A stretch of 64,000 nt of DNA, taken from the NCBI GenBank assembly GCA_034437035.1, contig DAOTUI010000078.1, forward strand, positions 1-64,000. The letters are read 5' to 3'. Both the position numbers and the translations under genes were made by a program. This document shows, in pieces, positions 8,995 to 17,584 of the stretch. The notes beneath the pieces are model-generated. The model made no database searches. It was not told the DNA's origin and saw only the letters and a list, made by a program, of their open reading frames with translations. This DNA comes from CAKZQX01 sp034437035. Lineage in GTDB: Bacteria; Chloroflexota; Chloroflexia; Chloroflexales; Chloroflexaceae. The first letter of the stretch is position 1; the number at the start of each line of letters is the position of its first letter.

Positions 8995-10107
8995 ATGTCT
9001 GCGGCATTCTCGGCGTACCGATCACCGCGCTTCTGCCCGCAGTGTGGCGCGGCCCTCACCCTCTCCGATGCGGTCTTCTGCATGGCATGCGGCCATCCAA
9101 TTGCCCCGTCCGCAGCGCCGGAAACCTCACCGGATAACACTACCGGCAACCCGGCCGTGACCGGGCCTACCGTACGCTTGCCCAATGCCCGCGTTGCGCA
9201 GTCGGTCGTTGGCGGCACTATGAAGCTGCCCTCGTCCGGTGCGACTCCGCCGGGCCTCTGGTTTCTGCCGGAGCCACCCGGTCCTGATGATGTGATTGCA
9301 ATCTATGCGCCGCTACGGGCTGTGGTTGGCGGCTGGAGCGGCACAACCAGCGATGGCTGGCAGAAGTTCGATCAGGAGTGGGTTAAAGATGGCACCAGTC
9401 GCATGCTGGTCAGCTTTACGGTTGAGCGCGAGTGGTTCCCCGCACCCGGTTGTGCCGGAGATCTGTGCCTGCGAATCCGGCTGCGTTCAACATCACTGGC
9501 GCAGGAGGGTCATACCCGACACGGCTTTCGCTACCGCATCGGGTCGGACTCGCCGATGAGCGTGCTGGAAGCCAGATGGGTGGATGCAACCGCGCAGCCC
9601 CGGCCGGATCTGCCGCTACCGCAGATCCAGATTATGGCTCCCCCGCGCGTCCAGCGCATTTCCGACTATGCTGATGAGGCGATCGGGCAGATGCACCCGC
9701 GCGAGGCGGAGATGTGGGTGCAACGCGGCGTGGTGCATGGCCTGTTCCGCCTGCCCAACACGTTTCAGCAGCGCACACCGGTGGGACGTGGGCTACCGCT
9801 GATTGAGGTTGGCGGGAGCGGCGTGGGGCGGCGACTGGTCGGTCTCTTCCATCGGCTCTATCGGGTGCAACTGCATAATCCGCTGATCTGCCGGGCGGGC
9901 ACCTGGGAAGCGCTTCAGCCCCGCATTCAGCAGGAAGCGCGGACACTGGGGCTGGATATCGAAACCGATGCGATGATTGAGTGGTGGCTTGACCGTCAGG
10001 GGTACGACAGCGCACTATTCGAGCCGAAAGCGCACCGCTACGACAATGGCCGGCAGCGCGTGGTAATTGCCTTTCGCCGCTCCCAGATCGTCGAGGTGCG
10101 CGGGTAG
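8995..10107 (+). CDS. Zinc-ribbon protein of unknown function
   Basis: The 370-residue protein opens with a zinc ribbon (CPQCGAALTLSDAVFCMACG, about residues 14-33), followed by a low-complexity linker rich in Pro, Ala and Thr (to about residue 80). A folded region of about 290 residues follows that I do not recognise. It contains a beta-rich part (MLVSFTVEREWFPAPG, LCLRIRLRS) and a helical part (HPREAEMWVQRGVVHGLF, ARTLGLDIETDAMIEWW). There is no signal peptide and no membrane span. The start at ATG 8995 is supported by a candidate extended -10 at 8922-8930. The function is unknown. Confidence 0.75.
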   Translation: MSAAFSAYRSPRFCPQCGAALTLSDAVFCMACGHPIAPSAAPETSPDNTTGNPAVTGPTVRLPNARVAQSVVGGTMKLPSSGATPPGLWFLPEPPGPDDVIAIYAPLRAVVGGWSGTTSDGWQKFDQEWVKDGTSRMLVSFTVEREWFPAPGCAGDLCLRIRLRSTSLAQEGHTRHGFRYRIGSDSPMSVLEARWVDATAQPRPDLPLPQIQIMAPPRVQRISDYADEAIGQMHPREAEMWVQRGVVHGLFRLPNTFQQRTPVGRGLPLIEVGGSGVGRRLVGLFHRLYRVQLHNPLICRAGTWEALQPRIQQEARTLGLDIETDAMIEWWLDRQGYDSALFEPKAHRYDNGRQRVVIAFRRSQIVEVRG

Positions 10108-10237
10108 TGCTACAACGAAATTTCTTTCTCACCGCAGAGACGCAGAGGGCGCGGAGCTTATAAACACGGATGGATTGATCGGCTTGCTCTGCGGCTTCAG
10201 CCCGCATGGTTGCAGGAAATCCTCGTCGGAGTATCAG

Positions 10238-10269
10238 GGTAGGGACGCGCAGAAGCGCGTCCCTACCCT
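10238..10269. repeat. GACGCGC-type perfect palindrome
   Basis: GGGTAGGGACGCGC, a four-base AGAA loop, and GCGCGTCCCTACCC make a 14-bp perfect stem. It sits in the 223-bp gap between two convergent genes (ending at 10107 and 10331) and is the cleanest member of the dispersed small-palindrome family. Confidence 0.8.
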
Positions 10270-10330
10270 GTCCCAATGCCGGTTACGTTTCTCCGGGCCG
10301 GCACGGTGGCCCGCCCCACGGCTAGAAGAT

Positions 10331-11125
10331 TTACTCCGGCTGTTGCCGGCTCGCCATCATATGGGAGTTACGGAACAGGGCCAGTTTCAGGCCGCCATCC
10401 ACATACACATGCTGCCCGGTCACAAAGCGACTCTCGGAAGAGCAGAAAAACGCCACCATGGGCGCGACATCGGCCGGTTCTCCCCAACGGCCCATCGGGG
10501 TTGCCAGGCGACCCGCTTCTTCGGCATAGGGCATGGCTTCCAGGTAGCCATCCCATGCCTGGGTTCGGATGTAACCGGGCGAAATCGTATTCACCGTAAT
10601 GCCACGCGGAGCCAAGGCCAGCGCATAATGTTTTGCCAGCACCTCCATCGCCGTTTTTGCCGGGGCAGCCATGGCGTAGATATCTGAGGGATCATGCACG
10701 CCATGGGAGGAGATCGCCACAATCCGCCCCTCACCATCGGGCATATACTTGATCGCCATCTCCACCAGCCGCAGGAATGCGCGCGGGTAGATTTCCTGCG
10801 CATCTTCATACTGTTCAAAGGAAAAGTTACCCGGCAGCGTTGCAACGATGGTATACCCGGCATTATGCACCACTGCATTCAGATGACCATCGAAATGCGT
10901 CTCAATCGCACCGGCAAAGGCATCAACGGTAGCGGGTTCGCGCATATCACCATGCACCAGTACCACCTTGATATTGTATTGCTCCAGTTCCTGCCTGGCC
11001 TGCTGCGCTGCCGCCTCGTCTGCCCGGTAGCCCAACAGCAGATGAAAGCCCTGCTCGGCCAGCTTCTGCGCAATCCCCCGTCCAATCCCCCGTGTTCCGC
11101 CTGTGACAAGCGCAACCTGCATCAT
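10331..11125 (-). CDS. SDR-family oxidoreductase, FabL-like (possible enoyl-ACP reductase)
   Basis: The 264-residue short-chain dehydrogenase has the nucleotide-binding motif TGGTRGIG at the N-terminus and the NAG-like VVHNAGYT. The catalytic segment reads SSHGVHDPSDIYAMAAPAKTAMEVL: Tyr and Lys are separated by six residues (Y-x6-K) and not by the usual three. This spacing marks enoyl-ACP reductases of the FabI/FabL group, and the C-terminal VDGG signature is as in FabL. The likely reaction is NAD(P)H-dependent reduction of a trans-2-enoyl thioester in fatty-acid synthesis, but other SDR substrates are possible. A ribosome-binding site (GAAGGAG) precedes the start. A hairpin separates it from the Roadblock gene. 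Confidence 0.75.
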   Translation of the reverse strand: MMQVALVTGGTRGIGRGIAQKLAEQGFHLLLGYRADEAAAQQARQELEQYNIKVVLVHGDMREPATVDAFAGAIETHFDGHLNAVVHNAGYTIVATLPGNFSFEQYEDAQEIYPRAFLRLVEMAIKYMPDGEGRIVAISSHGVHDPSDIYAMAAPAKTAMEVLAKHYALALAPRGITVNTISPGYIRTQAWDGYLEAMPYAEEAGRLATPMGRWGEPADVAPMVAFFCSSESRFVTGQHVYVDGGLKLALFRNSHMMASRQQPE

Positions 11126-11154
11126 ACTTCTCCTTCATATGCAAAAATGGGAAA

Positions 11155-11178
11155 GCGGCATCCGGTCAGGGATGCCGC
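11155..11178. terminator. Hairpin between the Roadblock and SDR genes
   Basis: GCGGCATCC and GGATGCCGC pair perfectly around a six-base loop. On the minus strand, in which both flanking genes read, the stem is followed by TTTCCCATTTTT; on the plus strand by CGCTTTTTTT. It probably ends the leftward recR-region transcript before the SDR gene. Confidence 0.6.
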
Positions 11179-11205
11179 CGCTTTTTTTCACGGGCTACCG
11201 TCGGA

Positions 11206-11565
11206 CTATAACTCGGTCTGCAGCCGGTTGACCATCTGGCGCACCGCAAAGCGAGCCCGTCCCAGGTTGCCATTTGAACTGATCCCGATCACGGCGAAAT
11301 AACCCGGCGTAATCATTGAGGCCAGGTAGGTCAGATCATCCGCTTCGATGATAATATCGCGCACCTGCCCCGCGCCCAGGCGACTGGCCGTCATCGAAGC
11401 CGTCGCCGCCAGTCCGGCCAGTTCAATTTCGGCCTCCTCACGGTCGTGGGGCAGATCATCCGCCAGCACCATCTCGACGCCCAGGCCATCGCTTCCGATA
11501 ACCCCGGCAAGGCGGGCCCCCTTGACCCGATCAACCGCCTCGTTCAGAATATCTGTCAGGCTCAT
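11206..11565 (-). CDS. Roadblock/LC7-domain protein (MglB-like)
   Basis: The 119 residues are one Roadblock/LC7 domain: an N-terminal helix (LTDILNEAVDRVKG), the LAGVIGSDGLGVEMV strand pair, a long central helix (EAEIELAGLAATASMTASRL), and the IIIEADDLTYLASMITPGYFAVIGI hairpin with a C-terminal helix. Bacterial members dimerise and often act on small Ras-like GTPases (MglB on MglA) in polarity or motility. No GTPase gene is adjacent. The gene lies 36 bp downstream of recR on the same strand and is probably co-transcribed with recR, ybaB and dnaX. Confidence 0.85.
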   Translation of the reverse strand: MSLTDILNEAVDRVKGARLAGVIGSDGLGVEMVLADDLPHDREEAEIELAGLAATASMTASRLGAGQVRDIIIEADDLTYLASMITPGYFAVIGISSNGNLGRARFAVRQMVNRLQTEL

Positions 11566-11601
11566 GTGATGTGGCTCCTTCTCATTGTGGATGCACAGGG
11601 C

Positions 11602-12222
11602 CTACAGCTCACGCCGACCCTCCAAAGCAGACCCAAGCGTATCCGCGTCGGCCCACTCCAGGTCGCCTCCTGTTGGTAACCCGCGTGCCAACCGCGTCAT
11701 ACGCACCCCCAGCGGCGTCAATTCCCGATGTATCAGAAAGGCGGTTGCTTCGCCCTCGGTATTCGGGTTGGTTGCCAGGATGACCTCGTCGATTGGTTCG
11801 CTACGTGCGCGGTCCAGCAGTTCGTCAATCTTGAGATGCTCCCGGTACACGCCATCCAGTGGCGCAAGATGGCCGTGCAACACATGATAGAGCCCCCGGT
11901 AGACGCCACTGCGTTCAATGGCGAGTACATCCAGTGGCTCCTCGACCACGCAGACTTTGGCCTGGTCACGCGCGGTATTCAGGCAGATCGGGCAGAGGTC
12001 GCCCACGGTGATATTAAAGCAGCGCGAACAGAGCGCAACCTGCGCCTTCACATCAACGATTGCCTCTGCCAGCGCCCGCGACTGAGCTTCGTCAGCCCGC
12101 AGCAAAAAAAAGGTCAAGCGGGAGGCCGTTTTCGGGCCAATCCCCGGCAGGCGGCTTAACTCTTCGATCAGCCGGGCCACCGGCTCAACCACGAAGCTTT
12201 GATCGAGGCTTCCTGGAGCCAT
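11602..12222 (-). CDS. recR: Recombination protein RecR
   Basis: RecR works with RecO and RecF to load RecA on gapped DNA. The 206-residue protein has the helix-hairpin-helix LSRLPGIGPKTASRLTFF, a four-cysteine zinc motif (CSRCFNITVGDLCPIC), then a Toprim domain (VCVVEEPLDVLAIERSG ... GHLAPLDGV) and the C-terminal VTRLARGLPTGGDLEWAD-like end (RMTRLARGLPTGGDLEWADA). I take the start at MAPGSLDQS (12222) because alignment to the family begins there. Order dnaX-ybaB-recR on one strand is a classic bacterial arrangement. Confidence 0.96.
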   Translation of the reverse strand: MAPGSLDQSFVVEPVARLIEELSRLPGIGPKTASRLTFFLLRADEAQSRALAEAIVDVKAQVALCSRCFNITVGDLCPICLNTARDQAKVCVVEEPLDVLAIERSGVYRGLYHVLHGHLAPLDGVYREHLKIDELLDRARSEPIDEVILATNPNTEGEATAFLIHRELTPLGVRMTRLARGLPTGGDLEWADADTLGSALEGRREL

Positions 12223-12304
12223 GCCATTCCTCTCACAGCGCAGAAGGCACGCGGGCACACAGCCCGCAGGGGCCGGCTCACCGCGTACCTTCGCTTTCTA
12301 TCAG

Positions 12305-12616
12305 CTAAAACATTCCCGGCATGCCCTTCATGCCGCCCATCAGTGGCCCCATGCGCTCCTCGGCCAGTTCCTGGGCCTTCTTGGTGGCATCGCTAATTGC
12401 GGCCAGCAAGAGGTCTTGCAACATCTCAACATCATCAGGATCGATCACTTCCGGCGAAATCGCTACCGCCTGAACCTCGCGGTGGCCGTTCATGGTAATC
12501 GTAATCGCCCCACCCCCGGCACTGCCTTCAACCATCGTTGTGCCGAGTTCTTCCTGTATCTGCTGCATCTGGCGCTGCATCTGCTGGGCCATCTGCTGCA
12601 TCTGGCGTGGATTCAT
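12305..12616 (-). CDS. ybaB: YbaB/EbfC family nucleoid-associated protein
   Basis: The 103-residue product has the family profile: an N-terminal Met/Gln-rich helix (MNPRQMQQMAQQMQRQMQQI), the central strand block VEGSAGGGAITITMNGHREVQAVAISPEV, and a C-terminal helix EMLQDLLLAAISDATKKAQEL. It binds DNA as a dimer. The gene lies between dnaX and recR, 33 bp after the dnaX stop, in the conserved three-gene order. Confidence 0.95.
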   Translation of the reverse strand: MNPRQMQQMAQQMQRQMQQIQEELGTTMVEGSAGGGAITITMNGHREVQAVAISPEVIDPDDVEMLQDLLLAAISDATKKAQELAEERMGPLMGGMKGMPGMF

Positions 12617-12649
12617 CAGGTTACTCCTTTACGTGTCAACTTATGCTGA

Positions 12650-14590
12650 CTACTCAGACTGTTCGATATCAATAATATCCGCATCAAAGACGTTAATCGC
12701 TGCGCGGACCCAGCGATCCTTGCGGGACGTGCGTATCTGGCTACGTAGATCCTGCGTCTCGGTCTGGGCTTCCATGGTACAGCGAATCGTGAACTCTGCC
12801 GCCAGATGTTTACTCAACACCTCTTCAACAATCCGGCGGCTGTGGACTTTCTCGATATTATCCTTATGAAACTGCGAGGTTGCCTGGAGCACTACCGTAT
12901 GCCCCTCGACATCAACCGGCCGGATGTTGTGCAACAGCGCCTGAACCATCTTATCGAGGGGGCGTACATCACGAACGACATCGGGCCAGACGGTTTCGAT
13001 CTGCTCCAGGCAGGAGACATCAGCGTTCGCCGCCTGCACCGTCGCCTGATCGCGCCGGGCAGTTTCTGCTTTTTCGGCGGGCGGAATGGCCATGGCCGTC
13101 TGTCCGCCCGGTTCGGTCGGTTCAGCCGGAACAGCTTCATCAAGCGGCGGCAGCGGATCATCCGCAACCGGCGGCTCAGGTTCGGGTTCAGGAGCGGCTG
13201 TTGTTTCATTGGCAGGCGCAACCGGCGCAGCCTCGATTGATGCAGGTGATGCAGGTGTAGCGGTTTCCTCAGTAATTGGCGGGGGTGGTGGCGGTTCTGC
13301 CGGCTCTGGCGCGGGTGACGGTGGTTCTGCCGGTTCCGGCACAGGTGGCGGTGGTTCTGCCGGCTCTGGCGCGGGTTGTGGTAGTGCGGCGGGTGCCGGT
13401 GTGGATGCCGCCGCCGGCCGCGCCGCCGAGCGTGATACCGGCGCGGCCGGACGTGTTTTGCCCTCCGTCCGCACCGGGCGGGACGCCGGCGCGGGTGCCG
13501 TTGCTACCGGCTGTACCAACGCTTCCACCACGGCTAACTCCAGCGGCAGATGCCCGTAGGGACTGGTACGCAGTTGATAGTCCAGGTTACTAAAAACCTT
13601 GATCCACTGAACCAGCATCCCGGCCTCGGCATGCCCGGCCCACTCCTCCATAAGTGCCAGTTCATCATCACCCAGATCGAGCAGCGCCCGGTCGCCCGCA
13701 GCAACCAGCAGCATCAGCGCGCGCAGCCGCTCAACCAGATCGCGGGTAAACTGCCGCAGATCCGCGCCCTGGTCGGCCACACTGTTGACCGCACGTAGGG
13801 CCGCGCTCAGATCGCCGTTCAGCAGCGCCTCAATCAGCAGATGCACCTCGGCAGCGGCGGTCATACCCAGCAGGCTCTGTACCTGCTCCAGGGTCAGGGT
13901 GCTGCCGGCAAACGAGCCCAGTTGCTCCAGGATACCCAACGCATCGCGCATACTACCGGTGGCGGCGCGGGCAATCGCCTGCCCCACCCCGGCTTCGAGT
14001 TGTAACTGCTCTTCGGCGGCAATCCGCTGCAGGTGGCCGGCAATCTCGACAATGCCCAGGCGGGTAAAGGTAAACCGCTGACAGCGCGAGAGGATCGTCG
14101 CCGGGACTTTGTGAACTTCCGTGGTCGCCAGAATAAAGATGGCATGTTCGGGGGGCTCCTCCAGCGTTTTGAGCAGCGCATTAAAGGCCGCCGTGGAGAG
14201 CATATGCACTTCGTCAACAACATAGACTTTGTAGCGCCCGGAGGTTGGGCGAAACTGCACCCGCTCGATAATCTCGCGCGCATCCTCCACACTGGTGTGC
14301 GAGGCCGCGTCCATCTCGATGACATCAACGGCCCGATTATCGGCAATCGACCGGCAGGCGTCACACACGCCACAGGGTCGCTCGGGTTCGGGGGCAGCAC
14401 AGTTGACCGCCTTGGCTAGCAGGCGGGCCATACTGGTTTTTCCCACCCCGCGCGGGCCGGTAAACAGGTAGGCGTGAGCGACACGTCCTTCGGCAATCGC
14501 ATTGCGTAGCGTGCGAACGACATGTTCCTGCCCGATCAATTGGCTAAAGGTTTGCGACCGCCATTTGCGGTAGAGTGCCTGTGAAGCCAT
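12650..14590 (-). CDS. dnaX: DNA polymerase III gamma/tau subunit
   Basis: The clamp-loader ATPase is 646 residues from the chosen start MASQALYRKWRSQTF (14590); the frame stays open further upstream but that part does not look like the family. Seen in order: Walker A GPRGVGKTS (residues 45-53), zinc cysteines C64, C73, C76 and C79, Walker B VDEVHML, sensor 1 ATTEVHKVPATILSRCQRF. A Pro/Glu/Ala-rich linker (about residues 395-530) is built from repeated PEPAEPPPP-like words; the C-terminal tau domain follows. I did not find a clear slippery site for making gamma. It starts the dnaX-ybaB-recR group. Confidence 0.95.
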   Translation of the reverse strand: MASQALYRKWRSQTFSQLIGQEHVVRTLRNAIAEGRVAHAYLFTGPRGVGKTSMARLLAKAVNCAAPEPERPCGVCDACRSIADNRAVDVIEMDAASHTSVEDAREIIERVQFRPTSGRYKVYVVDEVHMLSTAAFNALLKTLEEPPEHAIFILATTEVHKVPATILSRCQRFTFTRLGIVEIAGHLQRIAAEEQLQLEAGVGQAIARAATGSMRDALGILEQLGSFAGSTLTLEQVQSLLGMTAAAEVHLLIEALLNGDLSAALRAVNSVADQGADLRQFTRDLVERLRALMLLVAAGDRALLDLGDDELALMEEWAGHAEAGMLVQWIKVFSNLDYQLRTSPYGHLPLELAVVEALVQPVATAPAPASRPVRTEGKTRPAAPVSRSAARPAAASTPAPAALPQPAPEPAEPPPPVPEPAEPPSPAPEPAEPPPPPPITEETATPASPASIEAAPVAPANETTAAPEPEPEPPVADDPLPPLDEAVPAEPTEPGGQTAMAIPPAEKAETARRDQATVQAANADVSCLEQIETVWPDVVRDVRPLDKMVQALLHNIRPVDVEGHTVVLQATSQFHKDNIEKVHSRRIVEEVLSKHLAAEFTIRCTMEAQTETQDLRSQIRTSRKDRWVRAAINVFDADIIDIEQSE

Positions 14591-14819
14591 GCATGCCTCT
14601 ATCGTGCGATAAGTCGCCTCATTATACCTTACAGCCCCATGGGTCGCAAGGGAGTGTAGCACCCGGCTGTAGGCGCGGCTACAAGCCGCGCGCATGCCAC
14701 ATGTTGGAACTGCCTGTATGCGGCTTCATGAACGCTGAATATGTATGTAATCCGGGCTTCATATTCCGGACTATTTTTTCAGACTTCATCAAGCCGCGCC
14801 TACTGCTCTTGAAAGGGTA

Positions 14820-16493
14820 TCAGGGAACTTCAACCGGAACTGCGCTGGTGATCCAGGCGTCGTACAGGGCCTGCAGATCGCAGCCACAGGTCGCCTCGGC
14901 GGTGGCAAGCATGTCGCTGCCGGTCGCTTCGCCATAGCGGTAGGTATCGTAGTAGCGCGGCAGAAAGGCATAGAAGGTCTCGTCCCCCATCCGCCGGCGC
15001 AGCGCGTGGAAGAAGAGCGCGCTTTTGGCATAAACCAGCGCCACATAGTTACCCTGAAATGCTGCATTCGGACGGTTCACCACGCCGTCATTCCCGGCAT
15101 TCCGCGCACTCAGGTAGATATTCCGGAACTGCTGCAACTCGGCCGCCGCGCTGACGGCATCTCCCAGCGACTCATAGTAGATCACCTGGGAGTAACTGGC
15201 TAATCCCTCATCGAGCCAGGCCGCGCCTTGAAAGTCGTTGCCCACCAGACTGTACCACCACTGGTGCGCCACCTCATGCGCGATGGTGGTCTCCAGGCTA
15301 CGTCCGTTACTCGCGTAGAGGCGCTGCTCGATCAGCATCACGCCGGGATACTCCACCCCCAGGAACTTCGTCAGCGCCGCCTGTACCACCTCCATTTCGG
15401 TCAGCGGGTAACGCCCGTAGCGTGCGTTGAACGCCTGCAATGACTGTGCGGCAATTGCCAGACTGCGCTGTCCGGCAGCATCATTTTCCGGCCGGTAGTA
15501 GACCGTCACGCGAGTGCCGTCCACATCGGCGCTGGCCTGGTTCAGCCCATTGATCGCCGCCAGGAAGAAGTCGCGCTGGGGTCCACTAACAAAGCGCTCA
15601 CGCCGGTAGCCCTCCGGCGGTAGATTCCCTGGTGAGTTGGTTTCCACCTGCGTGCCGGTCGTCACCAGTTGCCAGTCAACCGGCGTGTCCAGCGTGACAT
15701 CATAGAGCGCTGTCGCGGTAACGGCCAGGTCGCCGCGACTGCTGACGGGTCGCCGGTCCCAGCCATCGGCAAAATAGCGCGCCAGTACCGGGTAGAAGGA
15801 GGCCAGCGACCAGACTCCCGCCTCCTGGTTGAATGCGCCATAGGCCGAGCCGCTGGCGTTGCGCTGCGTGCGCGCCAGAAAGTTCATGGTCACGCGGGCC
15901 TGCCGGCCGGGCGCGAGTGGCTGGGGCAGTTCGACCCGTAGCAGAACACCGTCTTGCTCGCTGGTGATGGGCACCAGTTGATCGTTCACCCGCACATCCG
16001 TAACGCTCAGTTCACCGCCAAAGTCGGGATGGTTGGGGTAGAGATGGAAGTAGAGCGCCTCAAACGGCACACTCGCCCCATTGCGCACCAGCATCCGCTG
16101 GGTGCCACTGACCGTGAGCGCAGTTGGATCGAGCGTGGCACTGATCTGGTAATGATCCCAGACCTCCGCCCCGGCAAGATCGGCGGCAAAGGGGGGCAGC
16201 AGTGCGGCAGCCTGCGCGCTTAGATCAAGCACCGCCGGGATGGGCGTACTGGTGGGCGGGATGGTCGGCACAACAGTTGGTGCGGCAGGTGGCGTGCTGG
16301 GAATGACCGGTCTGGCGGAAGGCACGGCCGGCCAGGCCGTGGTTTTCAGGGCCGGCGCGGCGACTCGATCAGTCTGGGTGGAGGTGCCCAGCACCTGGGA
16401 CGGCGGCACACCGCCCGAGTTGGTCGGAACGCAGCCGGGTAACAGCAGCGTGCAGAGCAGGATGCACGCCGGCAGACGCAGCAGATATTGCAT
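14820..16493 (-). CDS. M1-family metallopeptidase lipoprotein
   Basis: The 557-residue protein begins with a lipoprotein signal (MQYLLRLPACILLCTLLLPGC), then a Thr/Pro-rich linker to about residue 90. Next comes a beta-rich aminopeptidase-N-like region and the gluzincin site HEVAHQWW with the downstream zinc ligand in WLDEGLASYSQ (HExxH-x18-E). It is therefore a surface-anchored zinc aminopeptidase. The helical C-terminal domain is short. The open frame continues upstream to 16682, but that stretch is a copy of the interspersed element, so I reject the longer start. The lipobox at the chosen start supports 16493. Confidence 0.9.
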   Translation of the reverse strand: MQYLLRLPACILLCTLLLPGCVPTNSGGVPPSQVLGTSTQTDRVAAPALKTTAWPAVPSARPVIPSTPPAAPTVVPTIPPTSTPIPAVLDLSAQAAALLPPFAADLAGAEVWDHYQISATLDPTALTVSGTQRMLVRNGASVPFEALYFHLYPNHPDFGGELSVTDVRVNDQLVPITSEQDGVLLRVELPQPLAPGRQARVTMNFLARTQRNASGSAYGAFNQEAGVWSLASFYPVLARYFADGWDRRPVSSRGDLAVTATALYDVTLDTPVDWQLVTTGTQVETNSPGNLPPEGYRRERFVSGPQRDFFLAAINGLNQASADVDGTRVTVYYRPENDAAGQRSLAIAAQSLQAFNARYGRYPLTEMEVVQAALTKFLGVEYPGVMLIEQRLYASNGRSLETTIAHEVAHQWWYSLVGNDFQGAAWLDEGLASYSQVIYYESLGDAVSAAAELQQFRNIYLSARNAGNDGVVNRPNAAFQGNYVALVYAKSALFFHALRRRMGDETFYAFLPRYYDTYRYGEATGSDMLATAEATCGCDLQALYDAWITSAVPVEVP

Positions 16494-16512
16494 AGGTAAT
16501 CCATTCACTTCA

Positions 16513-16679
16513 CACGACTTACGCGGTGCGGACTGTTCCAGTCCTCCTGCCAAACCTGCAGGCCGGTTGCGCCTCCGGCAGGGTAAAGACTCCCGCAAAA
16601 GCGTACCATGCTGCCGCAGACAAATCGGGCTCCCATCGGATGAAACGTCCGGGTTGCATGTCAACCGCGTAACGCGTGT
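16513..16679. mobile_element. Interspersed palindromic element, copy A (no core palindrome)
   Basis: Ends are CACGACTTACGCGGT and ACCGCGTAACGCGTG, an inverted pair. It is flanked by the direct repeat CACTTCA (16506-16512 and 16680-16686). The inner motifs GCGCCTCCGGCAGGG and CATGCTGCCGCAGAC are present, but the central palindrome has been lost. It abuts the 5' end of the peptidase lipoprotein gene. Confidence 0.8.
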
Positions 16680-16754
16680 CACTTCAAAGGTCGTATGTTG
16701 GATATCATCCGTATATCAATCGTTAGTATAGCAGATGGTTCAACACCTCATTCA

Positions 16755-16949
16755 CAGGAATTACGCGGTCACTCGTTTGGAAGCAGATATCGCCTCCGGC
16801 AGGACGGTATCGGACATCTTTTTGCTAAAAATTTTGCACTCTGTGCAAAATTTTTAGCAAAAAGTCACAAAATGTACCATGCTGCCGCAGGCGATTCTGG
16901 TTTCCGGTTCTGGCCCAGTACCAGAACCGGCCCCACCGCGTAACTCATG
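16755..16949. mobile_element. Interspersed palindromic element, copy B (full)
   Basis: It is flanked by TCATTCA at 16748-16754 and 16950-16956. The terminal pair is CAGGAATTACGCGGT and ACCGCGTAACTCATG. The 45-bp core palindrome at 16819-16863 starts TTTTTGCTAAAAATTTTGCAC with loop TCT. Inner pair CGCCTCCGGCAG/CTGCCGCAGGCG is intact. Confidence 0.88.
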
Positions 16950-16956
16950 TCATTCA

Positions 16957-17044
16957 CAGGAATTACGCGGTCACTCGTTTGGAAGCAGATATCGCCCTGC
17001 CGGAGGCGAAATTTCCTTTCGGGTGAGCAACCGCGTAAGTCGTG
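16957..17044. mobile_element. Interspersed palindromic element, copy C (short derivative)
   Basis: This 88-bp copy follows copy B directly, sharing the repeat TCATTCA with it, and ends at TTATTCA (6 of 7 matching). It keeps both terminal repeats but has lost the core. The first 40 or so bases match copy B, so it is either a deletion derivative or a recombinant of that copy. Confidence 0.78.
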
Positions 17045-17171
17045 TTATTCAGGGTAACAGAGTTGATTTGCCCTAAATTGCCTCTAGACGATAGCGGATC
17101 TTTATGCTATGCTTAAAATCACTGAAGGGTATTGATAGAAATGTACCATCTCTATAACGCGAGAGGAGGGG

Positions 17172-17438
17172 ATGGGTATGTTACGGTCTGGATATCACAC
17201 AGATCCACGTTCGCAGGCGCGGGTTTCCCTGCGCAATTTGCTACATGATCGGACTGCCGTCGCGCACAATGGTGTGGCAGCATCTCTCCCGGAGGAAACG
17301 ACTTCACCCCTGATTGAGGCGCTCATCGTTGGCGCATGGCTGGGCCGGCTCCTCGATATTGCCGGGAGACTGCTCTTCTCGTTGGGTCTGGGCTGGCTCT
17401 GGCTGCGCATCAAAGAGCGGGCGGAGCATGAAACGTAA
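17172..17438 (+). CDS. Small putative membrane protein, function unknown
   Basis: The 88-residue product has a polar N-terminal half and one hydrophobic segment near the C-terminus (IEALIVGAWLGRLLDIAGRLLFSLGLGWLWL, about residues 48-78) that could span the membrane once or lie along it. A good ribosome-binding site (GAGAGGAGGGG) stands before the ATG. I recognise no family. It lies alone between repeat arrays, so it could also be a chance frame, but the ribosome-binding site favours a gene. Confidence 0.5.
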   Translation: MGMLRSGYHTDPRSQARVSLRNLLHDRTAVAHNGVAASLPEETTSPLIEALIVGAWLGRLLDIAGRLLFSLGLGWLWLRIKERAEHET

Positions 17439-17460
17439 GGTGTGAAACGTGAAACGTGCG

Positions 17461-17573
17461 GCGTGAAGCGTGAAATGTGAGGTGCAGTGGCCCACGTTTC
17501 ACGCTTTGTGTTTTATGGCGTGAAGCGTGAAATGTGAGGTGCAGTGGCCCACGTTTCACGCTTTGTGTTTTAT
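17461..17573. repeat. Two tandem copies of a 57-bp unit
   Basis: Sequence from 17461 repeats exactly from 17518. Each unit contains GTGAAGCGTGAAATGTGAGG and the nearly complementary ACGTTTCACGC, so each can fold into a hairpin. Similar GTGAAACGTGAAACGTG words precede it from 17440. Confidence 0.9.
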
Positions 17574-17584
17574 GCGGTACGACA

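Noticed and set aside
13086..13559. Gly/Ala/Ser-rich rightward open frame
   Set aside because: It is the complement of the Pro/Glu-rich linker of dnaX; codon use and composition are an effect of that repeat.
16494..16682. N-terminal extension of the M1 peptidase
   Set aside because: The added 63 residues are encoded by copy A of the interspersed element, while a lipoprotein signal starts at 16493.
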